Positions 17,702-27,809 of a DNA stretch of 64,000 bases are shown piece by piece (within the stretch, counting starts at the first letter, position 1; each line of letters opens with the position of its first letter). Source of the DNA: Acinetobacter guillouiae CIP 63.46 (GTDB taxonomy: Bacteria > Pseudomonadota > Gammaproteobacteria > Pseudomonadales > Moraxellaceae); contig NZ_KB849282.1 of assembly GCF_000368145.1 (NCBI RefSeq), positions 317,791 through 381,790 of the forward strand, given 5' to 3'. The notes under the pieces were generated by a model, which was given only the letters and a program-made list of their open reading frames with translations, made no database searches and was not told where the DNA came from. Both the position numbers and the translations under genes were made by a program.

Positions 17702-18244
17702 TTATAAACGTCCAATTTCTACTGCAGCTTGATCAATTTTTTCAGCGACTTGTCTAACTTGCTCAGCATCAAAATCTTTACCCTTGAGCTTTAAGCGTAA
17801 TGATGTTTTCAAGTTTTCCATCGCACGATGAATATCCAAATATTGGTCGTTTTCATGAATTTCGCGTCGAGTTTCTAAACGCTCTAATAAGTGTTGGATA
17901 TGCACATGCTGCTCTTTTAAATGTAATTTTCCAGCATCAGTAATCTGATATTGCTTACGATCACCTTCTGTATTTTCAGCATGCACAAAACCAATTTCTT
18001 CAAGATAGGTCAGGGTTGGATAGATCGTACCCGAACTTGGGGTATAGCCCCCACCGACCAGATCACTGATGGCTTTGATAATTTCATAACCATGCTTTGG
18101 CTGTTGCTGTATCAGATGTAAAACCAAAAGCTTCATTTTACCCGATTCAAACAACCGACCTCGTCGTCCGCCATAACCTCGTTCGGCATGCTGTTCACGA
18201 TGCTCAAATTCATTTTGTGAATGATCATGTCGCTCTGATTTCAT
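17702..18244 (-). CDS. PadR-family regulator with His-rich N-terminus, YqjI-like
   Basis: From the ATG at 18244 the protein is 180 aa; a longer frame starts from a non-canonical codon and would run through the operator. The N-terminus is rich in His and Glu (RHDHSQNEFEHREQHAERGYGGRRGR), a possible metal-binding arm. The PadR winged helix follows: KMKLLVLHLIQQQPKHGYEIIKAI, then GGGYTPSSGTIYPTLTYLEEIGFV. The C-terminal dimerisation helices resemble E. coli YqjI, a nickel-modulated repressor of the ferric reductase gene yqjH. No yqjH-like gene lies here, so its target may be itself or another locus. Confidence 0.85.
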   Translation of the reverse strand: MKSERHDHSQNEFEHREQHAERGYGGRRGRLFESGKMKLLVLHLIQQQPKHGYEIIKAISDLVGGGYTPSSGTIYPTLTYLEEIGFVHAENTEGDRKQYQITDAGKLHLKEQHVHIQHLLERLETRREIHENDQYLDIHRAMENLKTSLRLKLKGKDFDAEQVRQVAEKIDQAAVEIGRL

Positions 18245-18278
18245 CTTTATTTTTCTCAAATTGATTAATTTATGCATA

Positions 18279-18294
18279 TTAAGATATATCTTAA
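18279..18294. promoter_or_regulatory. 16-bp perfect palindrome, probable PadR operator
   Basis: TTAAGATATATCTTAA is a perfect palindrome 35 bp upstream of the PadR start. A further TCTTAA-like half (GTCTTAAT) follows at 18298-18305. Autoregulation is typical for the family. Confidence 0.6.
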
Positions 18295-18545
18295 CAAGTC
18301 TTAATACAAGACGATAGAACAAAATCAATTCTAATATTTTGATAAATAATGAATTAAATAATTTTAAATCGATCTATCTTAAAAAATTAAGACATAAAAA
18401 AGACCGATTAAAAGCCTTTAAACCGAATCTATTTGCTATTTTTATTGTTGTTATGGATTGCTTAAAGCTTGACTCAGTTACCCATTTTTTAAGCATTGTT
18501 TTTATGTCATGGCGCAGCAAACTTTTAATTTTCAGATCTTTAGCC

Positions 18546-18573
18546 TTGACATAGAGATTAATTTACATACAAT
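18546..18573 (+). promoter_or_regulatory. Sigma70 promoter of the outer-membrane barrel gene
   Basis: A consensus -35 TTGACA (18546-18551), 16-bp spacer and TACAAT -10 (18568-18573) give a 5' UTR of about 40 nt before the ATG at 18622. The 18245-18545 stretch upstream holds only the PadR palindrome and AT-rich DNA. Confidence 0.7.
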
Positions 18574-18621
18574 GCGATTTGTAACAAAAAATTAATATTT
18601 TTATAACAAAAGGGTCACACA

Positions 18622-19383
18622 ATGTTTAAGAAAACTTTATTTGCTGCATTACTTGCTAGTTCTTTTGGGTCTGCACATGCATACCAAGCTGAAATCGGTG
18701 GTTCACTCGGTATTGTTGATCCAGATAAAGGGGATACATCTACTGGTTTTGCTATTGATGGAACATATTATTTTAACCCTGTTCAAGTTAAAAATAACCC
18801 ATTAAACGAAGCTGCCTTTCTAGATCGCGCAAGCAACGTAAATGCTGGGATTAGCTATATCGATTATGATGCCTACGATGTAACAGCTTATGGTGTTGGT
18901 ATTGAATATTTCGTTCCAAATACCGATTTTTATGCAAGTGCTGCTATTGGACGCTCTACAGCTAAGGCCGATCATGTCGATGATTTAGACACAACAACTT
19001 ACTCTGCTGAAGTAGGTTACTTGCCAATCCCAGGTCTTTTGATTGCAGTGGGTTTAGCAGGCTATGATAATGATTTTAATGATGATATAGATCCAACTAT
19101 CCGTGCTAAATATGTCACTCAAGTGGGTCGCTATGACATGAATTTTGAAGGTGGTGCAAGCTTTGGTGATACCGATGCTTACAGCGTAGGTACAGATTTA
19201 TACCTAGATAAAACTTTCAGTGTCGGATTGGCTTATTCAGGCAGCCGCACTGATGGTACTGATGAAGACAGCTTTACAATTCGTGCAAAAAAATTCTTTA
19301 CTCAACAAATCAGCTTAGAAGGTTCTGTTGATTTTGAAGATGACGATAATATCTATGGTCTTCGCGCTGCTTACCGCTTCTAA
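18622..19383 (+). CDS. Outer-membrane beta-barrel protein, putative porin
   Basis: A 253-aa exported protein with signal peptide MFKKTLFAALLASSFGSAHA (cleavage after AHA). The mature chain alternates polar and hydrophobic residues with Asp/Gly/Tyr-rich turns and ends in YGLRAAYRF, the terminal aromatic needed for assembly by the BAM complex. The acidic loop composition suggests a cation-friendly pore. It has a strong consensus promoter and its own terminator, so it is probably abundant. It is not CarO by sequence. Substrate is unknown. Confidence 0.82.
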   Translation: MFKKTLFAALLASSFGSAHAYQAEIGGSLGIVDPDKGDTSTGFAIDGTYYFNPVQVKNNPLNEAAFLDRASNVNAGISYIDYDAYDVTAYGVGIEYFVPNTDFYASAAIGRSTAKADHVDDLDTTTYSAEVGYLPIPGLLIAVGLAGYDNDFNDDIDPTIRAKYVTQVGRYDMNFEGGASFGDTDAYSVGTDLYLDKTFSVGLAYSGSRTDGTDEDSFTIRAKKFFTQQISLEGSVDFEDDDNIYGLRAAYRF

Positions 19384-19399
19384 TTATTGGTAAACTTTA

Positions 19400-19428
19400 A
19401 AAACCGCTCTTGTATAAGCGGTTTTTTA
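19400..19428 (+). terminator. Intrinsic terminator after the barrel gene
   Basis: AAAACCGCT (19400-19408) pairs with AGCGGTTTT (19417-19425), with a following T-run. Confidence 0.85.
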
Positions 19429-19438
19429 ATCTCTAAAT

Positions 19439-21142
19439 TTACTGTTCTAAATGCAGCATTCTTAACTGCAAACTCACATTGCCATTAAATTGATTTTTAT
19501 CCAATTCATAAACAATACGTACCATATCTTGCATGGGATCAAAATTGAATTTATCGCGTACATTAAAGGCAATCGCATCAATCGGTTGGCCATTTTCCAA
19601 AGCTAAACGCAATTTCAGATGCACTTCCTTTAACCAACGATAATCGATGACTTTAAAACGCCCTTCAAATACCGGTGCAGGAAACTTTTGCCCCCACGGT
19701 CCCAATTGCGCCAAGGTATCTACAGTTTGCAGTTGAAATGCCTGAGCAGGTAATTCACCATCCGTCCACAACACCGCTTGGAATAGTGCATCATCTGATT
19801 GAGCAACCAACTCAGTAAACCGTTGTTTAAATTCTTCAAAATGTTGCTTTTGAATGGTCAAACCCGCCGCCGCCGCATGCCCACCAAAATGACTAATCAA
19901 ATCAGGATATTGCTCGGCAACTTTTTCAATACTGTCTCGAATATGAATACCATCAATCGAACGTGCGGAACCTTTGATATGAATCCCATCTTTATCCGCC
20001 GCAAATACAATACTGGGGCGATGAAATTGCTCTTTTAAACGCCCTGCCACAATACCAATCACCCCTTGATGCCAATGTTCTTCAAACATGACCAGCGCTG
20101 CGGGCAAATGATCTTGATCAAGCTGTAGATTTTCCAGCGCTGCCAAAGCCTCTTGTTTGATCTCCGACTCAACTTGACGACGTTCTAAGTTTAAATCATT
20201 GAGCTGGCGTGCCAAAGCGTGAGCTGTCTGCGTATCGGTTGCCAAAAGACATTCAATACCAATGTCCATGGTTTCCATACGCCCTGCGGCATTAAGGCGA
20301 GGCCCTAACACAAAACCTAAATCAGAGGCTTTTAACTCAGCAGGATCACGCGCTGCAATGTCTAATAAGGCACTGATTCCTGCACGACATTGATTCTGTT
20401 GAATCCGTTTAACCCCTGCATCCACTAAGATACGATTGTTATGGTCGAGGCTAGCAACATCGGCATAAGTACCCAAAGCAACCAAATCCAAATATTGCGG
20501 CATTTTTGCAGCCGATTTTCCCTGTTTTACCCGATGGCTACTTAACTTTGCCAATAGGTAAAATGCCACGCCAACGCCAGCCAAAGCCTTACTTGGAAAT
20601 TCGCAACCTAACTGATTTGGGTTAACAACCGCTTCAGCCTGAGGCGTTTCCTTGGTCGTTAAATGGTGATCGGTGATAATCACCTGCATTCCATATGACT
20701 GCGCTTGTGCTACCCCTGCATGACTGGAAATTCCATTGTCGACCGTAATTAATAGATCCGGCTGATATTTTTCAAAAGCCAAATCGGCAATTTTAGGGGT
20801 TAGGCCATAACCATATTTAAAGCGATCTGGAACGAGGTATTCAACATTGGCGCCCATTTCTCGTAAAGCCAGCATCATCAGCGCGGTACTGGTGGCACCA
20901 TCTGCATCATAATCACCGACAATCACAATTTTTTTATTTTGATCTAAGGCTTGATCAATAATTTGAATGGCTTGCTCCAAACCTTTCATTTCTGGTGCAA
21001 GTAAATATTTAAGCTTTAAATCTAATTCTTGTTCAGATTGCACACCACGACGGGCCAAAATTTCAGCAATAAAGGGTAACACGCCCTGAAAGTTTTCAGG
21101 GCGTGTGATCAATGGTCGTTGTTTAATTTGTAATTTTTGCAT
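19439..21142 (-). CDS. recJ: Single-stranded-DNA-specific exonuclease RecJ
   Basis: RecJ degrades 5' single-strand ends during recombination and mismatch repair. The 567-aa protein shows the DHH phosphoesterase motifs IVGDYDADGATSTALM, LLITVDNGISS and VIITDHHLTT. A DHHA1-type part follows, with VMFEEHWHQGVIGIVAGRLKEQFHRPSIVF and SHFGGHAAAAGLTI, then an OB-like C-terminal domain. The ATG comes directly after the pdxH stop with no gap, so the two form an operon. Confidence 0.96.
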   Translation of the reverse strand: MQKLQIKQRPLITRPENFQGVLPFIAEILARRGVQSEQELDLKLKYLLAPEMKGLEQAIQIIDQALDQNKKIVIVGDYDADGATSTALMMLALREMGANVEYLVPDRFKYGYGLTPKIADLAFEKYQPDLLITVDNGISSHAGVAQAQSYGMQVIITDHHLTTKETPQAEAVVNPNQLGCEFPSKALAGVGVAFYLLAKLSSHRVKQGKSAAKMPQYLDLVALGTYADVASLDHNNRILVDAGVKRIQQNQCRAGISALLDIAARDPAELKASDLGFVLGPRLNAAGRMETMDIGIECLLATDTQTAHALARQLNDLNLERRQVESEIKQEALAALENLQLDQDHLPAALVMFEEHWHQGVIGIVAGRLKEQFHRPSIVFAADKDGIHIKGSARSIDGIHIRDSIEKVAEQYPDLISHFGGHAAAAGLTIQKQHFEEFKQRFTELVAQSDDALFQAVLWTDGELPAQAFQLQTVDTLAQLGPWGQKFPAPVFEGRFKVIDYRWLKEVHLKLRLALENGQPIDAIAFNVRDKFNFDPMQDMVRIVYELDKNQFNGNVSLQLRMLHLEQ

Positions 21143-21799
21143 TTATGGCATCAAACGTTGTATTGTCCAAGATCCACCTACTTTTTCATAAGTGAGGCGA
21201 TCATGTAAGCGATTTGGGCGGCCTTGCCAGAATTCATAATACGTCGGCTCTAAACGATAGCCTCCCCAAAATTCGGGTTTAGCCAATTCATTCTTTTCAG
21301 CCACTTGATCATACAACGCTTGAAAACGCTGTTGTAAATGTTCACGACTTTCAATCACGCCACTTTGTGGGGTGCTGATATGTGCTGCAATTTGGCTATC
21401 ACGCGGACGTTTATGATAATAATCAGTAGATTCTTGTTCAGATATTTTCTGAACTTGACCACCCACACGAACCTGACGTTCTAACTCAGGCCAATAGAAT
21501 AGCAATTCTGCATAAGGGTTTTCAGCTAAATCTAGACCTTTTTGACTGTCATAATTGGTATAAAAATCATAACCAGCCTCAGTGGCTCCACGTAATAACA
21601 CGGTACGCACATGTGGACGCCCTTGTGCATTTGCGGTTGCCAACGACATTGCGTAAGGTTCATGCAGTTTTGCTTCTAAAGCCAAATTAAACCAATTGAG
21701 AAACTGCTCATGAGGATGAGCATCAACCTGCTCCTCATGTAGTTCACCTTTTTGATAAGTAAGACGAAGCTCACTTAAGTCTTTAATTACATCACGCAT
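21143..21799 (-). CDS. pdxH: Pyridoxamine 5'-phosphate oxidase
   Basis: PdxH oxidises PNP/PMP to pyridoxal phosphate using FMN and oxygen. The 218-aa length matches. RPHVRTVLLRGATEAGYDFYTNYDSQKG carries the FMN-contacting region, VGGQVQKISEQESTDYYHKRPRDSQIAAHIS is the PLP/FMN signature, and EFWQGRPNRLHDRLTYE is the C-terminal family signature. It is the first gene of the pdxH-recJ operon. Confidence 0.96.
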   Translation of the reverse strand: MRDVIKDLSELRLTYQKGELHEEQVDAHPHEQFLNWFNLALEAKLHEPYAMSLATANAQGRPHVRTVLLRGATEAGYDFYTNYDSQKGLDLAENPYAELLFYWPELERQVRVGGQVQKISEQESTDYYHKRPRDSQIAAHISTPQSGVIESREHLQQRFQALYDQVAEKNELAKPEFWGGYRLEPTYYEFWQGRPNRLHDRLTYEKVGGSWTIQRLMP

Positions 21800-21831
21800 G
21801 AAGCAAAACCTTCTACAGACGATACAATATT

Positions 21832-23163
21832 TTAAGCCGCATTTTGACGAACAGCATCTGCTAAATGATTTGCCAAATCAGTTACTTCTTGCAGATTATC
21901 GCCTTCTACCATAACACGGATGATCGGTTCCGTCCCTGACTTACGAATTAAAATTCGCCCACGTCCTTTAAGTGCTGCTTCTACTTTATCAAACTCGGCA
22001 ACCAATGCTGGCACTGCGAATGGGTCAAACATTTGTTCAAGGCGAACATTGACCAAAACATTGGGTAAAGTTTTAAAATCTGCAACCAATTCATCTAAAG
22101 CTTTATTCTGTTCGACCAATACTGTTAACACTTGTAGGGCTGCAATGATTGCATCGCCTGTTGTGCTCTTGTCTAAAGTCAAAATATGACCAGATGGTTC
22201 GCCACCAATCACCCAGTTGTTTTCTTCTAAATTTTGCAATACATAGCGATCACCCACTTTAGCACGTACAAAAGGAACTTTAGCTTTTTCAAGTGCTAAC
22301 TCTAATGCCATGTTACTCATCACTGTACCCACGATACCCGCCGGTTTTTGAGATGCTTGGGTTGCTAAAATATACAGAATATGGTCGCCATCAATCAATT
22401 TACCAAAACGGTCAACCAAAACCACACGATCTGCATCACCATCAAAAGCAATACCTAAATCTGCTTGATGCTCAATCACGGCTTTTTGTAAATTTTCAGG
22501 ATGCGTAGAACCACAATCCTTATTGATATTTAAACCATCTGGTTCGTTATAAAGCGCAATAACTTTTGCGCCTAATTCACGAAATACTGCTGGGCCGACG
22601 CTATACGCTGCACCATTGGCACAATCCACCACAATTTTTAAATGGCGTAAATTGAAATGATACGGGAATGTCGATTTGCAAAATTCGATATAACGACCAT
22701 TGGCATCTTTAACACGCACACTCTTACCTAAGTTTGCGGTGTCTTCAATGATGATATCGTTCTCAAGCTCTCGGTTAATCGCATCTTGAATCGTATCTGG
22801 AAGCTTCTTCCCTTCATCTGAGAAGAATTTAATCCCATTATCAAAATAAGGGTTATGTGAAGCAGAAATCACGATCCCTAAGTTGGCATGCAATGCACGG
22901 GTTAAATGGGCAATTGCAGGGGTCGGCAGCGGTCCAAGTAAATGTACATAAACACCTGCAGCATTGAGACCCGCCTGTAAAGCTGCTTCAAGAATATAAC
23001 CTGATAAACGGGTATCTTTACCTAAAACCACAATTGGTTTTGATTTGGGGCTAATTTGCTTTAATACTTTCCCTGCCGCAAATCCGAGTTTAAGTGCAAA
23101 TTCTGGGGTAATTGGGAGTTCACCAAATTTTCCACGAATCCCGTCTGTTCCAAAATAACTCAT
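21832..23163 (-). CDS. glmM: Phosphoglucosamine mutase
   Basis: GlmM converts glucosamine-6-phosphate to glucosamine-1-phosphate for UDP-GlcNAc, feeding peptidoglycan and LPS. The 443-aa protein starts [14 protein letters not shown]. It carries the phosphoserine loop [16 protein letters not shown] (about Ser101), the Mg site AFDGDADRV, the sugar loop GGEPSGHI and the phosphate-binding [12 protein letters not shown]. It lies 32 bp upstream of pdxH, so cotranscription is possible. Confidence 0.97.
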   Translation of the reverse strand: MSYFGTDGIRGKFGELPITPEFALKLGFAAGKVLKQISPKSKPIVVLGKDTRLSGYILEAALQAGLNAAGVYVHLLGPLPTPAIAHLTRALHANLGIVISASHNPYFDNGIKFFSDEGKKLPDTIQDAINRELENDIIIEDTANLGKSVRVKDANGRYIEFCKSTFPYHFNLRHLKIVVDCANGAAYSVGPAVFRELGAKVIALYNEPDGLNINKDCGSTHPENLQKAVIEHQADLGIAFDGDADRVVLVDRFGKLIDGDHILYILATQASQKPAGIVGTVMSNMALELALEKAKVPFVRAKVGDRYVLQNLEENNWVIGGEPSGHILTLDKSTTGDAIIAALQVLTVLVEQNKALDELVADFKTLPNVLVNVRLEQMFDPFAVPALVAEFDKVEAALKGRGRILIRKSGTEPIIRVMVEGDNLQEVTDLANHLADAVRQNAA

Positions 23164-23230
23164 CTTTTACCCACTTATTATGTGTTGTATAACAATCAAT
23201 TTTTAACTTTTACTACTTTACACCAAAATA

Positions 23231-23259
23231 AAAAAGCCGTCATAAACTGACGGCTTTTT
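23231..23259. terminator. Intrinsic terminator after guaB
   Basis: AAAAAGCCGTCA pairs with TGACGGCTTTTT around TAAAC, a perfect 12-bp stem symmetrical in A- and T-runs. It lies downstream of guaB on the minus strand. Confidence 0.9.
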
Positions 23260-23281
23260 CCAATCAAAATATTACAAAAGA

Positions 23282-24775
<1,494 letters not shown>

Positions 24776-24970
24776 CTATTATATACAAATTTCCGTTCAA
24801 TTTTCATTTTTTATTGTGCGGATTTATCTTATTCTCAATCACACTTTATTTTTCAGTATCTTATTGAAATAAAAATGGGCTTTGAATATAAAATTATCGT
24901 GGATTTAACACCACAGTAGACTGTCGACTTACAGTCTCTGCCTGATATCCTAAATTTTCCCACTTTAGCG

Positions 24971-25336
24971 TTAACACACCTGATCAAAGTCTTCATCATT
25001 GCTGGATGTAGCGACTTCTATTTCGATCAGGGGAATTAAACCATAGCCTTGTCTTGCTTTTGCACATTGTGAATCCCCAGCATGTACCTGTTTGCATGAA
25101 GAACTCCGTTGCTCATACATACTACAGCTGACTTGCTGTCCAATCTCACCCTTTAATGCCACACAACGCGGTTGCTTTTGATTGGTGCCCTGCATACAAG
25201 AATACACGGCTGTCAAAGGTTCGACATAATCTGGCGGCATGGCCTCTCCTTCAGCCCAATAAAATGAGACTCGGAAAAAGGCGCAACACGCCCCGCAACT
25301 TAAGCACGCATCCTGTGCTGAGATTTGTGACAACAT
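24971..25336 (-). CDS. YkgJ-family cysteine cluster protein
   Basis: A 121-aa Zn/Fe-chelating protein of the YkgJ (CxxCxxxCC) family. The N-terminus has ACLSCGACCAFFRVSF, and a later CSMYEQRSSSCKQVHAGDSQC supplies further Cys ligands. The acidic C-terminus (ATSSNDEDFDQVC) is variable. Family function is unknown. It is isolated between guaB and the diiron-fold gene. Start from ATG at 25336. Confidence 0.82.
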   Translation of the reverse strand: MLSQISAQDACLSCGACCAFFRVSFYWAEGEAMPPDYVEPLTAVYSCMQGTNQKQPRCVALKGEIGQQVSCSMYEQRSSSCKQVHAGDSQCAKARQGYGLIPLIEIEVATSSNDEDFDQVC

Positions 25337-25425
25337 TTTTTTAAGATTCTCGTTATCAATTTAAAATTTTGGCAAGAAAATCCTAAAAAAAGTCGCACTC
25401 AAACTCAATATCTTTTTTGAATTTT

Positions 25426-26223
25426 TTATTGCGGGCAGGTAAACACAGACTCATCCATCAAATCGACACCACATTGTAAATTTTCGATCCAGTCTAAAAA
25501 CTGATGAATCATCTCTTTACCAATAAACGGCTTACCATGTTGCGGCACAATCATTTCAATATCCATTTGACGCACCATTTTCACCCATAAACGGATCACC
25601 CGATTGGTACACATATAGCGCTGATGAAAACCATGCATGGTTGGAATGTGCATTGCAAAATCTTCAATTGGTTTCGAGGCATCATCAACAATCGATGCAC
25701 CCATATCACCTGAGAATAAAATTTTTGAAATTGGATCGTAAAACTGAAAATTTCCAACGGAATGTAAGAAATGCGCAGGAACCACGATGATGCGCGTTTC
25801 TCCCAATGGAATAGAGCCACCTTGGTCTGGCAATTCGATCAGACGTTCTAACCAGCCCCCTTTCATACGATCACTCATAAATGCAGAGTTTAAATGAGGT
25901 AAAAAGCGTGCCCATAATTTAGATGCGACCACTTTGGCATCGGTATAGACCAACCAACGTGGCATTGAGGTAATGATGTCAGGGTCTTGGTGAGATGCCA
26001 TGACATAGTCTAAATTTTGTAATCGGGTGTATTTATTAAGCTCCATGGTCAGGGGTACATAGGTCAAATCACCACCTGGATCTAATACTGCTGCACGTTC
26101 ATTATTTAAAATAAGAAACTGATTGGCTTGTACACCTTCACCTTTCACCAAACTGGTAAAACTTATACATTTATGAGTGCCATTATCAAACAAAACTTGC
26201 GACGTGGTGCGATCTAAAGCCAT
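25426..26223 (-). CDS. Oxygen-binding diiron-domain (flavodiiron-like metallo-beta-lactamase fold) protein
   Basis: A 265-aa stand-alone metallo-beta-lactamase fold similar to the flavodiiron core of FprA/ROO proteins but with no flavodoxin domain. It shows NNERAAVLDPGGD, then SHQDPDII at the position of the usual HxExDH motif, VPAHFLHSVGNF, LFSGDMGASIVDD and VPQHGKPFIG. Stand-alone oxygen-binding diiron proteins with an altered first motif are known as chemotaxis oxygen sensors in Treponema. Here no chemotaxis gene is nearby, so the role is open. Confidence 0.8.
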   Translation of the reverse strand: MALDRTTSQVLFDNGTHKCISFTSLVKGEGVQANQFLILNNERAAVLDPGGDLTYVPLTMELNKYTRLQNLDYVMASHQDPDIITSMPRWLVYTDAKVVASKLWARFLPHLNSAFMSDRMKGGWLERLIELPDQGGSIPLGETRIIVVPAHFLHSVGNFQFYDPISKILFSGDMGASIVDDASKPIEDFAMHIPTMHGFHQRYMCTNRVIRLWVKMVRQMDIEMIVPQHGKPFIGKEMIHQFLDWIENLQCGVDLMDESVFTCPQ

Positions 26224-26357
26224 ACCAGAAACCCCAAAACCTTTTTTAAAATAAATCTTTAGTTATCCCATACAACATATAAGGTTTTCTTCAAAGTTAC
26301 AATAAATCTACAACCTAAGTTTAAAGATTATTTGTGTCATCATTCTCAGAATAATAA

Positions 26358-26382
26358 AAAACCCAACATTAAGTTGGGTTTT
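26358..26382. terminator. Intrinsic terminator between the exporter and diiron-fold genes
   Basis: AAAACCCAAC pairs with GTTGGGTTTT around ATTAA. It ends the minus-strand exporter transcript. Confidence 0.82.
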
Positions 26383-26436
26383 CAGCTTTAAAAATAGATG
26401 ACTTTATTGATGTTAAATAAGCTTGGAGAATTGCGC

Positions 26437-27015
26437 TTAAAAAAAGTAATGCTGAACTAAAGCTGCGACACCAATAATAAAGAAGATTGCAGCTCCAATT
26501 TTATGAATCAACGCAATAGGTAATTTATCTGCCAATTTATTCCCAATAAATACAGCAGGTGCATTGACCAGCATAATCCCCAATGTCGTACCTATGGTTA
26601 CCCAACCGATACTGTCAAAGCGTGCAGCAAGTGCCACTGTGGCGATTTGGGTTTTATCCCCAATTTCTGCAAGGAAGAATAATACAAAGGTTGCACCAAA
26701 GACCCCATATTTTTGCCATTTATTAATACTTTCAGATTCATCACCCAATTCATCTGGAATCAACATCCACCCGGCCATACCAATAAAGCCAAGTGACACA
26801 ATCCAAAGTAACACTGTCGGGCTAAGGACCGTGGTAATCCACTGACCAAGCACTGCCGATACACCATGATTGACGATGGTTGCTAATAAAATTGCAATTA
26901 AAATAGGAATAGGTTTACGAAAACGTGCAGCAAGAAGTAATGCGAGCAGTTGTGTTTTATCGCCCATTTCGGATAAAGCGACAACCACTAAAGAGATGAG
27001 GAAGGCATTTAACAT
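26437..27015 (-). CDS. mneA: GDT1/UPF0016-family manganese exporter
   Basis: A 192-aa inner-membrane protein with two inverted repeats, each carrying the E-x-G-D-K-T motif (ALSEMGDKTQLL and FLAEIGDKTQIA), the cation-binding signature of GDT1/TMEM165 transporters. About six hydrophobic segments. The family exports Mn(II), and Vibrio MneA is a characterised member. The start is the ATG at 27015; the longer frame begins with TTG. The 5' leader is a yybP-ykoY manganese riboswitch, which independently supports a manganese role. The symbol is by analogy. Confidence 0.88.
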   Translation of the reverse strand: MLNAFLISLVVVALSEMGDKTQLLALLLAARFRKPIPILIAILLATIVNHGVSAVLGQWITTVLSPTVLLWIVSLGFIGMAGWMLIPDELGDESESINKWQKYGVFGATFVLFFLAEIGDKTQIATVALAARFDSIGWVTIGTTLGIMLVNAPAVFIGNKLADKLPIALIHKIGAAIFFIIGVAALVQHYFF

Positions 27016-27053
27016 TTCAAAGTCTCTGGCTAGCAATATTTACCGATGACTTA

Positions 27054-27090
27054 CCCCTCCTGCTAGCCAATATGAATAGTCGCCTATTCA
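27054..27090 (-). promoter_or_regulatory. Expression-platform candidate: GCGA-tetraloop hairpin plus strong Shine-Dalgarno-like run
   Basis: On the minus strand TGAATAG and CTATTCA form a 7-bp stem with a GCGA loop (27073-27090). AGGAGGGG follows at 27054-27061, yet the chosen ATG is 38 nt further on. The SD-like run is therefore too far away for that start and may act in riboswitch folding, as a standby site or for a leader peptide. Confidence 0.5.
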
Positions 27091-27092
27091 AC

Positions 27093-27250
27093 GCGGAGTG
27101 ATAAATCAAAGGTCTTGCCAACAAAAGATAGCTGAGTAAACACCTTCAGCTAAATTGGTTCTTTGCTATGATGACCATACTCTGTTGAGTAATTATGTTG
27201 ATCATCACCCATTTATCATCTCGCAGATGATAAACAGCGGCTACTCCCCA
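27093..27250 (-). ncRNA. yybP-ykoY manganese riboswitch aptamer
   Basis: Minus-strand features of this family are all present: GGGGAGTAGC at the 5' end, ATCAACATAA in the middle, and GGCAAGACCTTTG near the 3' end, all hallmarks of the Mn(II)-sensing aptamer. P1 pairs GGAGT (27243-27247 complement) with ACTCC (27095-27099 complement). A long internal stem, ATCATCTGCGAGATGAT, lies between. The downstream gene is a GDT1-type exporter, the expected regulon member. Manganese should raise expression. Confidence 0.9.
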
Positions 27251-27263
27251 ATGAAGTACAGCT

Positions 27264-27293
27264 ATTCTACAACGCTTTATCAATCATTTTCAA
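27264..27293 (-). promoter_or_regulatory. Sigma70 promoter of the riboswitch-exporter transcript
   Basis: TTGAAA (27288-27293) and TAGAAT (27264-27269) are 18 bp apart on the minus strand and would start transcription at about 27257, just ahead of the aptamer. Confidence 0.6.
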
Positions 27294-27428
27294 TTTTTAA
27301 AAATTAAAAAATTTAAAGCTCAGATAAACTTCAAAAAATATCGTGCCAAAGCATTTTTAATGCCCGCAGAGGATGAATTCAATTTCGTTTCTTCACTAAT
27401 TTTCAACCCTAGATGGTTATCCTATCGT

Positions 27429-27605
27429 GGGGCGACATGGATGTCGCCGTTGGGCGGGGGTACAGGACGTACCCCTCGCCCATGAGCAAAAACAAAGTAC
27501 GGCTTTGTTTGCAGCGCAAGGTTTGGCATCCCCCTACGAAAAGTGAAGCATCGCCTACGCAATGGTATTTAAACTTTGAATGTAAGGTGTGGCATTGCAC
27601 GCTTT
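27429..27605 (+). other. Hairpin-rich intergenic element with GGA loops (candidate RNA or dispersed repeat)
   Basis: The 27294-27766 gene-free stretch contains three consecutive hairpins. H1: GGCGACAT-GG-ATGTCGCC (27431-27448). H2: GGGCG plus GGGGTAC pairing with GTACCCC plus CGCCC around loop AGGAC (27452-27481), 12 bp with one bulge. H3: AAACAAAG-TACGG-CTTTGTTT (27490-27510). H1 and H2 present GGA in the loop inside ACAtGGAtGT and GTACAGGACGTAC, close to the CsrA-binding consensus. A GTG...CAC stem before TTTTTT near 27597-27607 could end a plus-strand RNA. No convincing promoter is visible, and a repeat family is the alternative. Confidence 0.55.
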
Positions 27606-27766
27606 TTTATAATCAAATAATTTGTTTTTCATATAATTGATTTAATAAAAAATATTAATTAAGAGAAATTATATTCTTGTGCCTGAGTTTTTTGACAGAT
27701 TGACTATATTGAATGATAACTTTAAAGCAGATTTGAAAATTATTGATAAAACAAAATTAGATCCAT

Positions 27767-27793
27767 ATAAAAAACCTCGCCTAAAGCGAGGTC
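27767..27793 (-). terminator. Intrinsic terminator of the aceE-aceF operon
   Basis: ACCTCGC (27774-27780) pairs with GCGAGGT (27786-27792). The minus strand continues into TTTTTT. Confidence 0.88.
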
Positions 27794-27809
27794 TTCTATG
27801 ATTTAGAAC

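Noticed and set aside
18339-18554. 71-codon plus-strand frame in the PadR-porin gap
   Set aside because: AT-rich composition, no Shine-Dalgarno, no recognisable domain, and it runs into the porin promoter.
27413-27640. 75-codon plus-strand frame over the hairpin element
   Set aside because: The sequence is constrained by inverted repeats rather than by codons, and a frame also exists on the other strand, as expected for palindromic DNA.
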